Shown here piece after piece: positions 1 through 7,450 of a DNA stretch of 64,000 nucleotides. This stretch comes from Rhizobium etli_C (GTDB lineage Bacteria; Pseudomonadota; Alphaproteobacteria; Rhizobiales; Rhizobiaceae). How positions within the stretch are numbered: the first letter of the stretch is position 1; every line of letters begins with the position of its first letter. A program made the position numbers and the translations under genes. Location of the stretch: NCBI RefSeq assembly GCF_014198605.1, contig NZ_JACIHU010000001.1; one strand, written 5' to 3'. Under the pieces are notes generated by a model. It was not told the origin of the DNA and did not search any database. It saw only the letters and a list, made by a program, of their open reading frames with translations.

Positions 1-896
1 ACGGCACCGGCTACTTCTACATCCCCGGCACCGAAACCTGCCTCAAGATCGAAGGCTACATCCGTTTCCAGGTTGATGTTGGCGATCAGCCGCTCAATCA
101 GTCGGCTTCCAACGACTCGGATTGGGATGCTCGTACGCGCGGCCAGGTTCAGTTCACGGCCAAGAGCGACACCGAATATGGTCCGCTGACCGGCGTCATC
201 GTCATGCAGTTCAATGCTGACAATGCCACGGAACAGGATGCCATCCTCGACTCCGCTTACATCGACATCGCGGGCTTCCGCGCTGGTCTCTTCTACAGCT
301 GGTGGGACGACGGCCTCTCCGGCGAAACCGACGACATCGGTTCGATCGTAACCCTGCATAACTCGCTCCGTTATCAGTACGAAAGCGGCACCTTCTACGC
401 CGGCATCAGCGTCGACGAACTGGAAGACGGCTTCTACAAGACGGGCGAAGAGCCGAACAACGTTGGCGTTGCCTTCGGCGTTGGCGGCACTGCTGGTGCG
501 TTCAGCTACCAGGTCACCGGCGGCTGGGACTTCGACAACGAAGACGGCGCTATCCGTGCAATGGGTACGGTTGAAATCGGTCCCGGTACGCTCGGCCTCG
601 CTGCCGTATACTCTTCCGGCCCGAACTCCTACTACTCCGCAGCTGAATGGGCTGTCGCTGCCGAATACGCAATCAAGGCAACCGACAAGCTCAAGATCAC
701 TCCTGGCGTCCAGTACTACGGTGACTACTACGTTTCCGGCGACGACTTCAGCGATGGCGACGCTTGGAAGGTTGGTCTGACGGTTGATTACCAGATCGTC
801 GACAACTTCTACGCCAAGGCTTCGGTTCAGTACATCGATCCGGAAGATGCTGACGACGAGACGGCTGGCTACTTCCGCCTGCAGCGCTCGTTCTAA
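1..896 (+). CDS. Porin of the alphaproteobacterial (Omp2/RopA-like) family, 5' end missing
   Basis: This is the 3' part of a trimeric beta-barrel porin gene for passive diffusion of small hydrophilic solutes across the outer membrane. The reading frame is open from base 3 and runs about 297 codons to TAA at 894-896. The start and signal peptide lie outside the window. The visible protein has the family hallmarks: alternating aromatic and acidic beta-strands, a GTGYFYIPGTETCLKIEGYIR-type N-terminal motif just inside the window, many Tyr, Gly and Asp residues, and a C-terminal Phe (LQRSF) expected of an outer-membrane protein recognised by the BAM machinery. Two hairpins follow. Codon use is strongly biased, as for a highly expressed gene. 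The family call is firm; the exact paralogue is not resolvable. Confidence 0.93.
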   Translation, partial: GTGYFYIPGTETCLKIEGYIRFQVDVGDQPLNQSASNDSDWDARTRGQVQFTAKSDTEYGPLTGVIVMQFNADNATEQDAILDSAYIDIAGFRAGLFYSWWDDGLSGETDDIGSIVTLHNSLRYQYESGTFYAGISVDELEDGFYKTGEEPNNVGVAFGVGGTAGAFSYQVTGGWDFDNEDGAIRAMGTVEIGPGTLGLAAVYSSGPNSYYSAAEWAVAAEYAIKATDKLKITPGVQYYGDYYVSGDDFSDGDAWKVGLTVDYQIVDNFYAKASVQYIDPEDADDETAGYFRLQRSF

Positions 897-912
897 TCGA
901 CCTAGTGATGCT

Positions 913-930
913 CCCGGTCTTTGGACCGGG
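913..930 (+). terminator. Hairpin directly after the porin gene
   Basis: A perfect 7-bp stem (CCCGGTC 913-919 with GACCGGG 924-930) with a TTTG loop lies 17 bases after the porin stop. It lacks a clear T-run, so it may be a terminator or a 3'-end stabilising structure of an abundant mRNA. Confidence 0.5.
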
Positions 931-981
931 GGCACCCAATCAGTTTCTGATCCGAGTGACCTCCGATCAGCTACGGGGACG

Positions 982-1020
982 GGTCCGGTCTTCCCTGCCG
1001 GACCGTCCTTGCAGCGTTTT
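982..1020 (+). terminator. Second hairpin downstream of porin, with nearby T-run
   Basis: GGTCCGG (982-988) pairs with CCGGACC (998-1004). A run of T begins at 1017. It probably completes termination of porin transcription. The rest of the 897-1295 gap holds only the presumed promoter of the following LysR gene; no other gene was seen there. Confidence 0.5.
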
Positions 1021-1295
1021 TGCTCCCATCTTCATGGCAGTTTTTTGATCGCCATCCAGGTAGGCCGAACCCGCATGTCGCATATCGCGCGTCGGCATCC
1101 TGCCAGCCTCATTGAGCCTTCCCATCTCTTCATCACAAGAGAAAACAAATCGACCGATGGGCATCGGTTTGCTTTGCCGCGACTGGTCGCGGAAAGAAAA
1201 TCCAATGCCGACAATGTGATTACAGCTTTTTGGGAGAGAGGATACGACCCGTGCAGCGGGCAGCATTCATTCCTACTCTCGGATAGCTTGTTCTT

Positions 1296-2191
1296 ATGGA
1301 AGATCTCAACGACTATTATTATTTCGCAGCCGTCGTCTCGAGCGGTGGATTTGCGTCGGCCAGTCGCGATTTGAAGATACCGCGTTCGAAACTCAGCAGG
1401 CGAGTGAGTCGGCTTGAGGACGGGCTCGGCGCACGGCTGATAGAGCGTTCGACCCGTCACTTTCGGGTGACAGAGATCGGCCAGGCTTTTACGAAAGATG
1501 CCAGACCATTCTGCAGGAGGCCGATCGTGCCAAATCGATCGTCACCGAGGCCCAGTCCGACCTGCAGGGCGTGGTGCGGATGGCCTGCCCGCTCGGTCTT
1601 GTCGACATCTCCGTCGGCGGGATCCTGCCTGAATTCCTCGAACGTTACCCGAAGATCAAGCTGCAAATCATCGGCTCCGACCGGCGCGCCGACCTGATCG
1701 ACGAACGGATCGACCTCGAGGTGAGGGCGACCAACGAGCCGGAGACGCAGACAAGCCTGACGATGCGCAAGCTCGACCGGGCACGCCGCATCCTCGTCGC
1801 CAGTCCGTCGCTCGTGGAGCGCAGCGGTGGTTTGAATTGCGTGGACGAACTCGCCGATCAGCCGACGCTGGCGATGACCTCGTGGGTGACATTCCATACC
1901 TGGGAGCTCATCGGCCCGAATGATGACAAACGGGTCATCCGGCATCAGCCGCGGCTGACCTGCCGCAGCATGACCGCCATTCTCGATGCAGCCCGGGCCG
2001 GGCTCGGCTTCGGGCTGCTGCTCGAAAGCGCCTGCGAGGCGGATCTGCAAGCTGGCAGGCTGGTGCGGGTGCTGCCGGAATGGCAGTCGGAAGAAAGCCA
2101 GTTTTATATCGTCTTCACAACGGCCAGGGGCATGCCGCCGGCGGTAAGAGTGCTGATCGATTTTCTTGTCGAAAAATCCAGGCATCACTGA
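1296..2191 (+). pseudogene. LysR-family transcriptional regulator interrupted by a one-base frameshift
   Basis: The N-terminal half (from ATG 1296) gives a typical LysR winged helix-turn-helix: a FAAVVSSGGFASASRDL-type helix, then RSKLSRRVSRLE, then RLIERSTRHFRVTEIG. The effector-binding domain (GVVRMACPLGLVD... to ...VLIDFLVEKSRHH) continues in another frame to 2191. The switch falls at the four-T run 1487-1490. One additional T would restore a continuous protein of 298 residues, exactly the usual LysR length, reading QAFYERCQTILQEAD across the junction. Both halves are intact in sequence quality, so this is either a very recent inactivation or a homopolymer sequencing error. The target is unknown. 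Confidence 0.85.
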
Positions 2192-2452
2192 CGGCCAGGC
2201 GAAAGCTTCGGCCCTATAGGGATTCTTTGCCGAAGATCTGGCCGTCGATTTAATCCTGGGGCTTCAGCCGGGGCATCGAGGTCGCGCCCTCAGACGACCT
2301 AGGTAGGCGCCATAACAAACGGAGCCACGTGAAGCGTCCTGATGTGCAATTGCAGAACTCTCGCGCCAAAGGCATTGGAGCGAGAGTCGAGAGTTGAATG
2401 AGCAGATGACCACCGGCCCGTGGACAGCTTTTCTGTGGCGCGACGCGGACCG

Positions 2453-2890
2453 TCAGTGGGCCGTCTGTGAATGTGGACCGCCGCGTTGCGAAATGTCGCT
2501 CAGTGCTTTGCCTGTTTCCATGGTCTCGCCCTTCATGGCGAGATCGCCAAGCGAGATGATGCCGACCAGCCGCTTGCTTCGGTTCAGCACCGGCAAGCGC
2601 CGCACTTGAAGATCCCCCATGTTGTGAAGGACGTCTTCGATATCTTCGTCATCGAAGCAGTATTTGACATCGGTACTCATTACGTCGCGGACCTTTGCGT
2701 CGGGGCCTTTGCCCTCTGCCACGCCACGAATGGCGATGTCGCGATCGGTGATCATGCCGACCAGCCGGTCATTCTCGCCCACGGGGAGAACGCCGGCATC
2801 GAGACGTCCCATCATTGAGGCGACATCTCGCAATGTGTGCTCCGGATCGGTGATCTGCACGTCTGTGGTCATGCAATTGCTGACTTTCAT
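2453..2890 (-). CDS. CBS-domain pair protein
   Basis: This is a soluble 145-residue protein made almost only of two CBS domains (about residues 1-60 and 70-130), the adenosyl-ligand-binding module that senses AMP, ATP or NADH. Recognisable pieces are MTTDVQITDPEHTLRD, GMITDRDIAIRGVAEG, VRDVMSTDV and RRLPVLNRSKRLVGIISLGD. The start at 2890 is chosen because GGAGGTTATC sits right before it; an upstream extension of the frame has no support. A perfect GGAAC-N16-CGTT element lies about 50 bases before the start, which suggests general stress response control. It is divergent from a UspA-type gene. Stand-alone CBS pairs of this type are common in rhizobia, and what they control is mostly unknown. 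Confidence 0.9.
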   Translation of the reverse strand: MKVSNCMTTDVQITDPEHTLRDVASMMGRLDAGVLPVGENDRLVGMITDRDIAIRGVAEGKGPDAKVRDVMSTDVKYCFDDEDIEDVLHNMGDLQVRRLPVLNRSKRLVGIISLGDLAMKGETMETGKALSDISQRGGPHSQTAH

Positions 2891-2939
2891 GATAACCTCC
2901 CTAGTGCCGCCCGCGCTCTCGCACGGGATAAGGAGAATC

Positions 2940-2964
2940 AACGCGCGCCGTTGGGAAACGTTCC
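2940..2964 (-). promoter_or_regulatory. EcfG/RpoE2-type promoter for the CBS gene
   Basis: On the minus strand, GGAAC (2964-2960) is followed by 16 bases and then CGTT (2943-2940). This is an exact match to the general stress sigma factor consensus of alphaproteobacteria. It stands about 50 bases upstream of the CBS start codon. Confidence 0.75.
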
Positions 2965-3059
2965 TGCCACGACCCGGTCGTCTGATTGCGTGCCGGAGTG
3001 CCGTCGTCGAAATCGACTGGACGCGAACCGTTGAGTTTGAAATCTTTGCAGCCCCGTCC

Positions 3060-3084
3060 GGAACAGACGGCGTCAACGGACATT
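3060..3084 (+). promoter_or_regulatory. EcfG/RpoE2-like promoter for the UspA gene
   Basis: GGAAC (3060-3064), 16 bases, then CATT (3081-3084). It fits the looser GGAAC-N18-TT form. It is about 115 bases before the UspA-type start. The remainder of the 2891-3198 divergent gap shows no other gene. Confidence 0.5.
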
Positions 3085-3198
3085 AACTGCTCAGGCTGAT
3101 GAGATTCGCCTTCGACCACGACTCTGCTGATGACTCCCGCGACAGCGAACCGAGCAGGTGAACCACATGGCCCTGGGCGTTCGTGGATGGAGGAAGTT

Positions 3199-3981
3199 AT
3201 GGCCTACAGAGATATCGTTGTCTATTTGGACGTCGGGGAAGATTGCGCAGCGCGTGTGCGCACGGCCATTGACGTCGCTGTCAAGCATCAAGCCAGATTG
3301 ATCGGAGTCAACGTCAGCACGAAAGAAGCACTGGAGGGAGAGAGCCGCGATCTTGCGCGGGCGATTGAAGCTGAATTCGCCACCGCAGGTCGGAAAGCTG
3401 GCCTCGATTTCCAATATCACGCGGCACGGCCGGAGGCTCATGACGCAGAGCAGCTTTTTTCCCATTGCGCGGATCTTCTGGTAACGACACAGCCGCATCC
3501 AGACCGCCGCCATCTCTCCAATTCAGCAGTCCCAAAAGAAATTCTGGTGACAGCCGGGGTTCCCATGTTGGTCCTTCCAACGGGCTGGACAGGAGAAGAC
3601 GCAATCGGCGAGCAGGTAGTCATTGCCTGGAATTTCAGCCGCGAGTCAACGAGGGCCGTTCACGACGCAATGCCGATCCTCAAGGCAGCACGCAAGGTTT
3701 TTCTGTTCGTCTTCGCGAGCAACTACAGCAACACAAACGCAGACGTTCAAGAGATAAAGCGTCATCTCGAACAGCACGGAGTTCGGGTCACCCTGGAAGG
3801 ATGGCGGAACACGGGGGAGACGGATTTCATCAGTGCGTTGTTTGCCGGCCTCGACCGAGAGAGCGCAGATCTGATCGTCTGCGGTGCCTATGGCCACTCG
3901 CCCCTTTTCGAAGATATGTTCGGCGGTGCGACGCGTGATCTGCTGAATAACATTTCGATGCCGGTATTAATGTCGCACTAA
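3199..3981 (+). CDS. Universal stress protein, tandem UspA domains
   Basis: This cytoplasmic protein of 260 residues has two UspA folds in tandem (about 1-140 and 150-260). The first begins AYRDIVVYLDVGEDCAAR. The second ends with the nucleotide-binding signature G-A-Y-G-H-S followed by G-G-A-T-R, then the conserved MPVLMSH terminus. The first domain lacks the full G-2x-G-9x-G loop, so only the C-terminal domain probably binds ATP. The ATG at 3199 has a GGAGGAAG-like ribosome site; the frame is open further upstream without one. Divergent from the CBS gene with facing stress promoters, it probably belongs to the general stress regulon. Confidence 0.9.
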   Translation: MAYRDIVVYLDVGEDCAARVRTAIDVAVKHQARLIGVNVSTKEALEGESRDLARAIEAEFATAGRKAGLDFQYHAARPEAHDAEQLFSHCADLLVTTQPHPDRRHLSNSAVPKEILVTAGVPMLVLPTGWTGEDAIGEQVVIAWNFSRESTRAVHDAMPILKAARKVFLFVFASNYSNTNADVQEIKRHLEQHGVRVTLEGWRNTGETDFISALFAGLDRESADLIVCGAYGHSPLFEDMFGGATRDLLNNISMPVLMSH

Positions 3982-4088
3982 ACGCAGCCTTGCGACCGGC
4001 CATCTGCTCGATGAACTCTTTGAGCATGTTGCCGCGCGCTGCGTAGTTTGGTGATACCGATTCCGAACCAAGCAGCGCTTCTGGACTT

Positions 4089-4113
4089 GGAACCTTCAGT
4101 GGGGCAGTCGGTT
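4089..4113 (+). promoter_or_regulatory. EcfG/RpoE2-like promoter before the 56-residue gene
   Basis: GGAAC (4089-4093), 16 bases, GGTT (4110-4113), about 28 bases before the ATG at 4142. It matches GGAAC-N18-TT. Confidence 0.5.
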
Positions 4114-4141
4114 CTTGTCAGTGAAGCTAGAGGAACTGGCT

Positions 4142-4312
4142 ATGCCTAGAAAAATTGCTGCCCCCGCCAAAAGGATCGACCCTAAAGAGCAGCCTGTCCA
4201 CCGTTCCGACGACCAGGCGGCCCCCGCGGAGTCTGACGATCGCCAACATCCGCCACGAGATACAAGAGAGACGCCGGCACCGAACCCAAACGACAAAGGC
4301 CTTCCCGAATAG
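4142..4312 (+). CDS. Small hydrophilic hypothetical protein (56 aa)
   Basis: The predicted peptide MPRKIAAPAKRIDPKEQP... is rich in Pro, Asp, Arg and Lys. It has no hydrophobic stretch, signal peptide or known domain and looks intrinsically disordered. The start at 4142 follows GAGGAACT; an in-frame ATG at 4115 is also possible. A stress-type promoter lies immediately upstream, and the neighbours (UspA, zinc-ribbon) also carry such promoters, which is the main reason to believe the gene is real. Similar small disordered proteins are common members of rhizobial stress regulons. Function not recognised. Confidence 0.6.
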   Translation: MPRKIAAPAKRIDPKEQPVHRSDDQAAPAESDDRQHPPRDTRETPAPNPNDKGLPE

Positions 4313-4345
4313 GCCGCCGGAATAAGGCAGAGACCGGAGACCGTC

Positions 4346-4582
4346 TCAAGGCGCGCGATCGGTAAGAGCGTCGGCTCCCTCCTGCTCGGCGCAATGCGCA
4401 CAACAATAAATGATGTCGCCCTGCTCAACGCCATGCCCGATGATCCGGACGCCGCAATGCGGGCAGGCCGGAGCGAGCTTTTGAATAGCGCACTCGAAGC
4501 TATCGAAGGTGTAGGTTTCATTTCCCAGATTTACTTGGAAGGCCTTGTCATAATCGTTGCCGCACTGGTCGCATTTGGCCAT
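4346..4582 (-). CDS. Small zinc-ribbon protein, stress-promoter driven
   Basis: A 78-residue protein with metal-binding cysteines in pairs: CDQC near residue 4, a lone Cys in the FDSFECAIQKL segment, CPHC in the middle, and CCAHC near the C-terminus. This arrangement suggests one or two zinc sites. It resembles the small 'metallothionein-like' hypothetical proteins of rhizobia, but a catalytic role cannot be assigned. The start at 4582 is chosen for its GGAGGATT ribosome site; the frame runs on upstream through repeat-like DNA without support. A GGAAC-N16-GGTT element sits about 22 bases before the start. Confidence 0.8.
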   Translation of the reverse strand: MAKCDQCGNDYDKAFQVNLGNETYTFDSFECAIQKLAPACPHCGVRIIGHGVEQGDIIYCCAHCAEQEGADALTDRAP

Positions 4583-4603
4583 AACTGAATCCTCCTGCTT
4601 ATC

Positions 4604-4628
4604 AACCTCGCGCGCAGCGACAGGTTCC
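4604..4628 (-). promoter_or_regulatory. EcfG/RpoE2-like promoter for the zinc-ribbon gene
   Basis: Minus strand: GGAAC (4628-4624), 16 bases, GGTT (4607-4604), giving a short leader to the start codon at 4582. It matches GGAAC-N18-TT. Confidence 0.55.
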
Positions 4629-4720
4629 ATTTTAGGTTCCGGCTTTAGCCTGTACCCGACCATGTGGCCGGCCGATTGATTGCTGCCGGGCGTGATTTTG
4701 GAATCTTGGTTGATTCGCTG

Positions 4721-4790
4721 CTTTAGCGTCTTGTTTTTGCGAATGTGGTTGCCGCAAAACCGCTGCATGCTTTTCCGGGACATGCGCTAG
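4721..4790. repeat. Rhizobial intergenic repeat, family with 22022-22090 and 63051-63110
   Basis: The stretch contains CGCAAAACCGCTGC and ends in GACATGCGCTAG. It shares most bases with 22022-22090 and, inverted, with 63051-63110. It resembles the RIME-type short palindromic elements of Rhizobiaceae. It lies between two minus-strand genes. Confidence 0.6.
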
Positions 4791-4803
4791 ACGCTGCATC
4801 GCG

Positions 4804-5487
4804 CTATTTCAGCCGCGCCAAAAGCTTTTCGCCGCTCAGCTCCCTGACCGCATCCCTGCCGATCCAGCGGGCGGTTTTATCCGGACTTTCTGCCAGAAGC
4901 TTCGCCAGCCGCAGTGCCGGGCCATGGCAGCCGCGATTGCGTTTGCCGATGCTGCGCAGTGCCCAATTGACAGCCTTGCGAACGAAGTTGCGGGAATCGC
5001 CGGAATGCGCCTCGATCAGCGGCAGCCAGGCAAGGATAGCCATATCGCTCTCGTTCTTCCGGTGGACGGCGGCGCCTGATATCATGGCGAAGGCGGCGCG
5101 GCGAACGAACTCGCGCGCGTCGGCGGCGAATTCCGGTATGAGTTCGTCCAGCCGGGCCTCGACGAAGAGATCGGCGGCGCAGTCGACGATCTCCCAGGAG
5201 TTGAAATCATTGGCCCAGCTTCTGGCTTCTTCTGCGGTCAACCGTTTCGGCTCAGCTGTGCACAGGGCAAGCAGCCGGGCTTCGCGGATATCGCTTTGCC
5301 AGAGCTGCATTGCCCTGTTGTGATCCCTCTTCGCCAATCTGGCGACCGCCCTGATATCGGGATTGGAAATGCCGAGAGCGCGATCGGTGACGATGCCGAA
5401 TCGCGCCATCCCGGCGACATTCTCCTCCGAGCGCAGCGTTTCGAGATGCGCGATCAGTTCTGCCGGATCGGAGGAGAGGCCGATCAT
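4804..5487 (-). CDS. DNA alkylation repair protein, AlkD-like HEAT-repeat family
   Basis: This 227-residue all-helical protein matches the AlkD/AlkC-type DNA glycosylase family, which removes bulky or cationic alkylated bases without base flipping. Visible family segments are RFGIVTDRALGISNPDIRAVA near the start, HEAT-like repeats with DFNSWEIVDCAADLF, EFVRRAAFAMISG and NFVRKAVNWALRSIGKRN, and the ending TARWIGRDAVRELSGEKL. The W, D and R residues needed around the DNA backbone appear to be present. Its start codon overlaps the stop of the upstream dehydrogenase in an ATGA, so the two are translationally coupled, an unexplained pairing. Confidence 0.9.
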   Translation of the reverse strand: MIGLSSDPAELIAHLETLRSEENVAGMARFGIVTDRALGISNPDIRAVARLAKRDHNRAMQLWQSDIREARLLALCTAEPKRLTAEEARSWANDFNSWEIVDCAADLFVEARLDELIPEFAADAREFVRRAAFAMISGAAVHRKNESDMAILAWLPLIEAHSGDSRNFVRKAVNWALRSIGKRNRGCHGPALRLAKLLAESPDKTARWIGRDAVRELSGEKLLARLK

Positions 5488-6353
5488 TTCTCGAGACGGG
5501 CGAGCAGCGAGGACGTGTCCCAGCGATTGCCGCCCATCGCCTGCACGTCGCCGTAGAACTGATCGACGACGGCCGTGACCGGCAATTTGGCGCCGTTGCG
5601 GCGGCCTTCGGCGAGCACGATGCTCAGATCCTTGCGCATCCAGTCGACTGCGAAACCGAAATCATATTTGCCGGCGTTCATGGTCTTGTGGCGGTTTTCC
5701 ATCTGCCAGGAGCCTGCCGCACCCTTGGAGATTACCTCGACGACCTTTTCGATATCGAGGCCGGCGCGTTTGCCGAAATGCAGCCCTTCGGCGAGTCCCT
5801 GGACGAGGCCGGCGATGCAGATCTGGTTGACCATCTTGGTCAGCTGTCCGGAGCCTGCCGGTCCCATCAGGCCGACCATCCTGGCATAGGCTTCGATGAC
5901 GGGCCTGGCGCGCTCATAAACGGCTTCGTCGCCGCCGCACATGACGGTCAGGACACCGTTTTCGGCGCCGGCCTGGCCGCCGGAAACCGGAGCGTCGATA
6001 AAGTCGACACCCTTTTGCTTTGCCGCTGCATAAAGTTCGCGAGCAACCTCGGCGCTGGCGGTGGTGTTGTCGATCAGCACCGACCCCGGCTTCATGCCGT
6101 GCAGAGCGCCGCTCTCGCCCGATGTCACCGATCGGAGATCTTCATCGTTGCCGACGCAGACGAAGACAAAATCGGCCCCCTCCGCCGCCGCAGCCGGGGT
6201 AGGGGCGGATTTGCCGGAGAATTTCTCAGCCCAGGCGGCGGCTTTCTCGGCGGTGCGATTGTAGACGGTAACATCGTGGCCGCCCTTGATCTTCAGGTGG
6301 CCGGCCATGGGAAAGCCCATGACGCCGAGACCGATGAACGCGACTTTAGCCAT
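5484..6353 (-). CDS. 3-hydroxyisobutyrate dehydrogenase-family NAD(P)-dependent oxidoreductase
   Basis: A 289-residue beta-hydroxyacid dehydrogenase. It starts with the Rossmann motif AFIGLGVMGFPMAGHL and has the substrate-loop signature DAPVSGGQAGAENGVLTVMCGG and the catalytic lysine region GPAGSGQLTKMVNQI, followed by the all-alpha C-terminal dimerisation domain. Members oxidise 3-hydroxyisobutyrate, tartronate semialdehyde or succinic semialdehyde-type substrates; the exact one cannot be told. The start at 6353 is set by the conserved N-terminus; the upstream in-frame extension is not family sequence. It is the first gene of a two-gene operon with the AlkD-like gene. Confidence 0.9.
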   Translation of the reverse strand: MAKVAFIGLGVMGFPMAGHLKIKGGHDVTVYNRTAEKAAAWAEKFSGKSAPTPAAAAEGADFVFVCVGNDEDLRSVTSGESGALHGMKPGSVLIDNTTASAEVARELYAAAKQKGVDFIDAPVSGGQAGAENGVLTVMCGGDEAVYERARPVIEAYARMVGLMGPAGSGQLTKMVNQICIAGLVQGLAEGLHFGKRAGLDIEKVVEVISKGAAGSWQMENRHKTMNAGKYDFGFAVDWMRKDLSIVLAEGRRNGAKLPVTAVVDQFYGDVQAMGGNRWDTSSLLARLEK

Positions 6354-6512
6354 ATGTCCTATCCTTTTTCCTGAGTGAGAGGCCCCGAGGATTAACCGAA
6401 ACGGCGGGAGCAGAAAAGCCGTCAGATGGGACTTCCCGTCGATTGACGTGAGGCTGGCCGTCATTCGGTCCAGCCCTAGATTGCAGGAAGGCGCAATGCT
6501 CAGGGGAACGGT

Positions 6513-6887
6513 ATGAGCGAAATTCCGACGATCAAGCAGCGGCGCAAGGGCCGCAGTGGCATGCAAGCGATGCTCATTCCGTCGCAACAGATGGTGGCGG
6601 AGCAGATCCGATCAGCACCGCAAGGTGTTCACACCGATCTCGGCGCCCTCCGCCGCCGCCTCGCCGCCCAATACGGGGCGGATGCCTGCTGCCCGGTGAC
6701 GGTGCAGCGGCATTTGCGAGCCATCGCCGAACTGTCCTTCGGCGCGCTGGCGACGGGCGAGCCGGTTTCGACGGTGACGCCCTACTGGCGTCTGGTCGAT
6801 CCCGCGAGCCTGCTTGCGGCGCGTCTGGCCGGTGGCCCAACGTTCATTCGGGAGCGGCTGGAGGCCGAGCGTCCGGAGAGTTCTTGA
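6513..6887 (+). CDS. Possible alkyltransferase-like (ATL/MGMT-fold) protein lacking the active cysteine
   Basis: A 124-residue protein. Its C-terminal half has the order of elements seen in methylguanine methyltransferase-like proteins: a helix-turn-helix-like stretch (TDLGALRRRLAAQYG, then CPVTVQRHL), then PYWRLVDP where active enzymes have PCHR, then GGPTFIRERLEAE, resembling the closing 'Q...L.aEG' part. If correct, the acceptor Cys is replaced by Tyr, so it would bind alkylated DNA without repairing it, as ATL proteins do. The neighbourhood (divergent from the AlkD operon) agrees. The similarity is weak and this remains a guess; the reading frame itself is convincing. Confidence 0.6.
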   Translation: MSEIPTIKQRRKGRSGMQAMLIPSQQMVAEQIRSAPQGVHTDLGALRRRLAAQYGADACCPVTVQRHLRAIAELSFGALATGEPVSTVTPYWRLVDPASLLAARLAGGPTFIRERLEAERPESS

Positions 6888-6967
6888 GGCAAGTCGTCGG
6901 GCTGGCATGGCGGGGCGCTCGATGTTGCCGCAGATATGCCTGGGCGGTGCGATCGATGCTTATATGT

Positions 6968-6983
6968 ATAGCTGTATAGCTAT
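6968..6983. promoter_or_regulatory. Perfect dyad ATAGCT-GTAT-AGCTAT, probable ArsR operator
   Basis: A 12-of-16 perfectly symmetrical site in an AT-rich patch about 145 bases before the ArsR gene. The same hexamers recur at 7086-7091 and 7102-7107. Confidence 0.5.
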
Positions 6984-7085
6984 GTAAAGTCTTCGTTGTA
7001 TGCGCCGCAAGCCTCTGGTTCTCTTCTATTTGGCTTTATCAAAATCTCGCACCATGCTCGCGGCTTGACTCACGTATGTCTCGAC

Positions 7086-7107
7086 AGCTATACGTCAATC
7101 CATAGCT
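7086..7107. promoter_or_regulatory. Second AGCTAT/ATAGCT pair next to the ArsR start
   Basis: AGCTAT (7086-7091) and ATAGCT (7102-7107) are separated by 10 bases and lie just before the ribosome site of the ArsR gene at 7127. This placement would suit autorepression. Confidence 0.4.
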
Positions 7108-7126
7108 CCAGAGGTATGAATCGCCA

Positions 7127-7450
7127 ATGCCAGATGCTCACGACGTGCTTTTCCGGACACTTGCCGATCCGACGCGGCGGGCTCTGTTCGAGCGGCTGTG
7201 CCGGGAAGGGGAGAAGACGGTCGGGGCTCTGACGGAGCGGGCCGGCGTGTCGCAGCCGGTTGTTTCGAAACATCTTGGGATCCTGAAACAGGCCGGATTG
7301 GTGCGCGACCGCCACGAAGGACGGCAGACGCATTACAGTGCGCAGCTTGGCGCGCTGGCCCCGCTGGTCGACTGGACGAGCGAGATGGCCGGCTTCTGGC
7401 AAAGCCGCTTTAACGCTCTCGAAGATTTGCTGAAAAGGATGGATCAATGA
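7127..7450 (+). CDS. ArsR-family winged-helix regulator
   Basis: A 107-residue regulator with a textbook ArsR fold: FRTLADPTRRALFERLC, then the recognition helix segment VSQPVVSKHLGILKQAGLV, then the beta-wing RDRHEGRQTHYSAQ. It has none of the CxC metal-binding motifs of metal sensors, so it belongs to the non-metal group that is typically coupled to SRPBCC proteins. Its stop overlaps the next start in ATGA. Candidate operators with the hexamer ATAGCT lie upstream. It probably represses its own operon; the inducer is unknown. Confidence 0.92.
   Translation: MPDAHDVLFRTLADPTRRALFERLCREGEKTVGALTERAGVSQPVVSKHLGILKQAGLVRDRHEGRQTHYSAQLGALAPLVDWTSEMAGFWQSRFNALEDLLKRMDQ

Noticed and set aside
2394..2609. 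71-codon plus-strand ORF
   Set aside because: It overlaps the 3' part of the CBS gene in antisense and has no ribosome site or motif.
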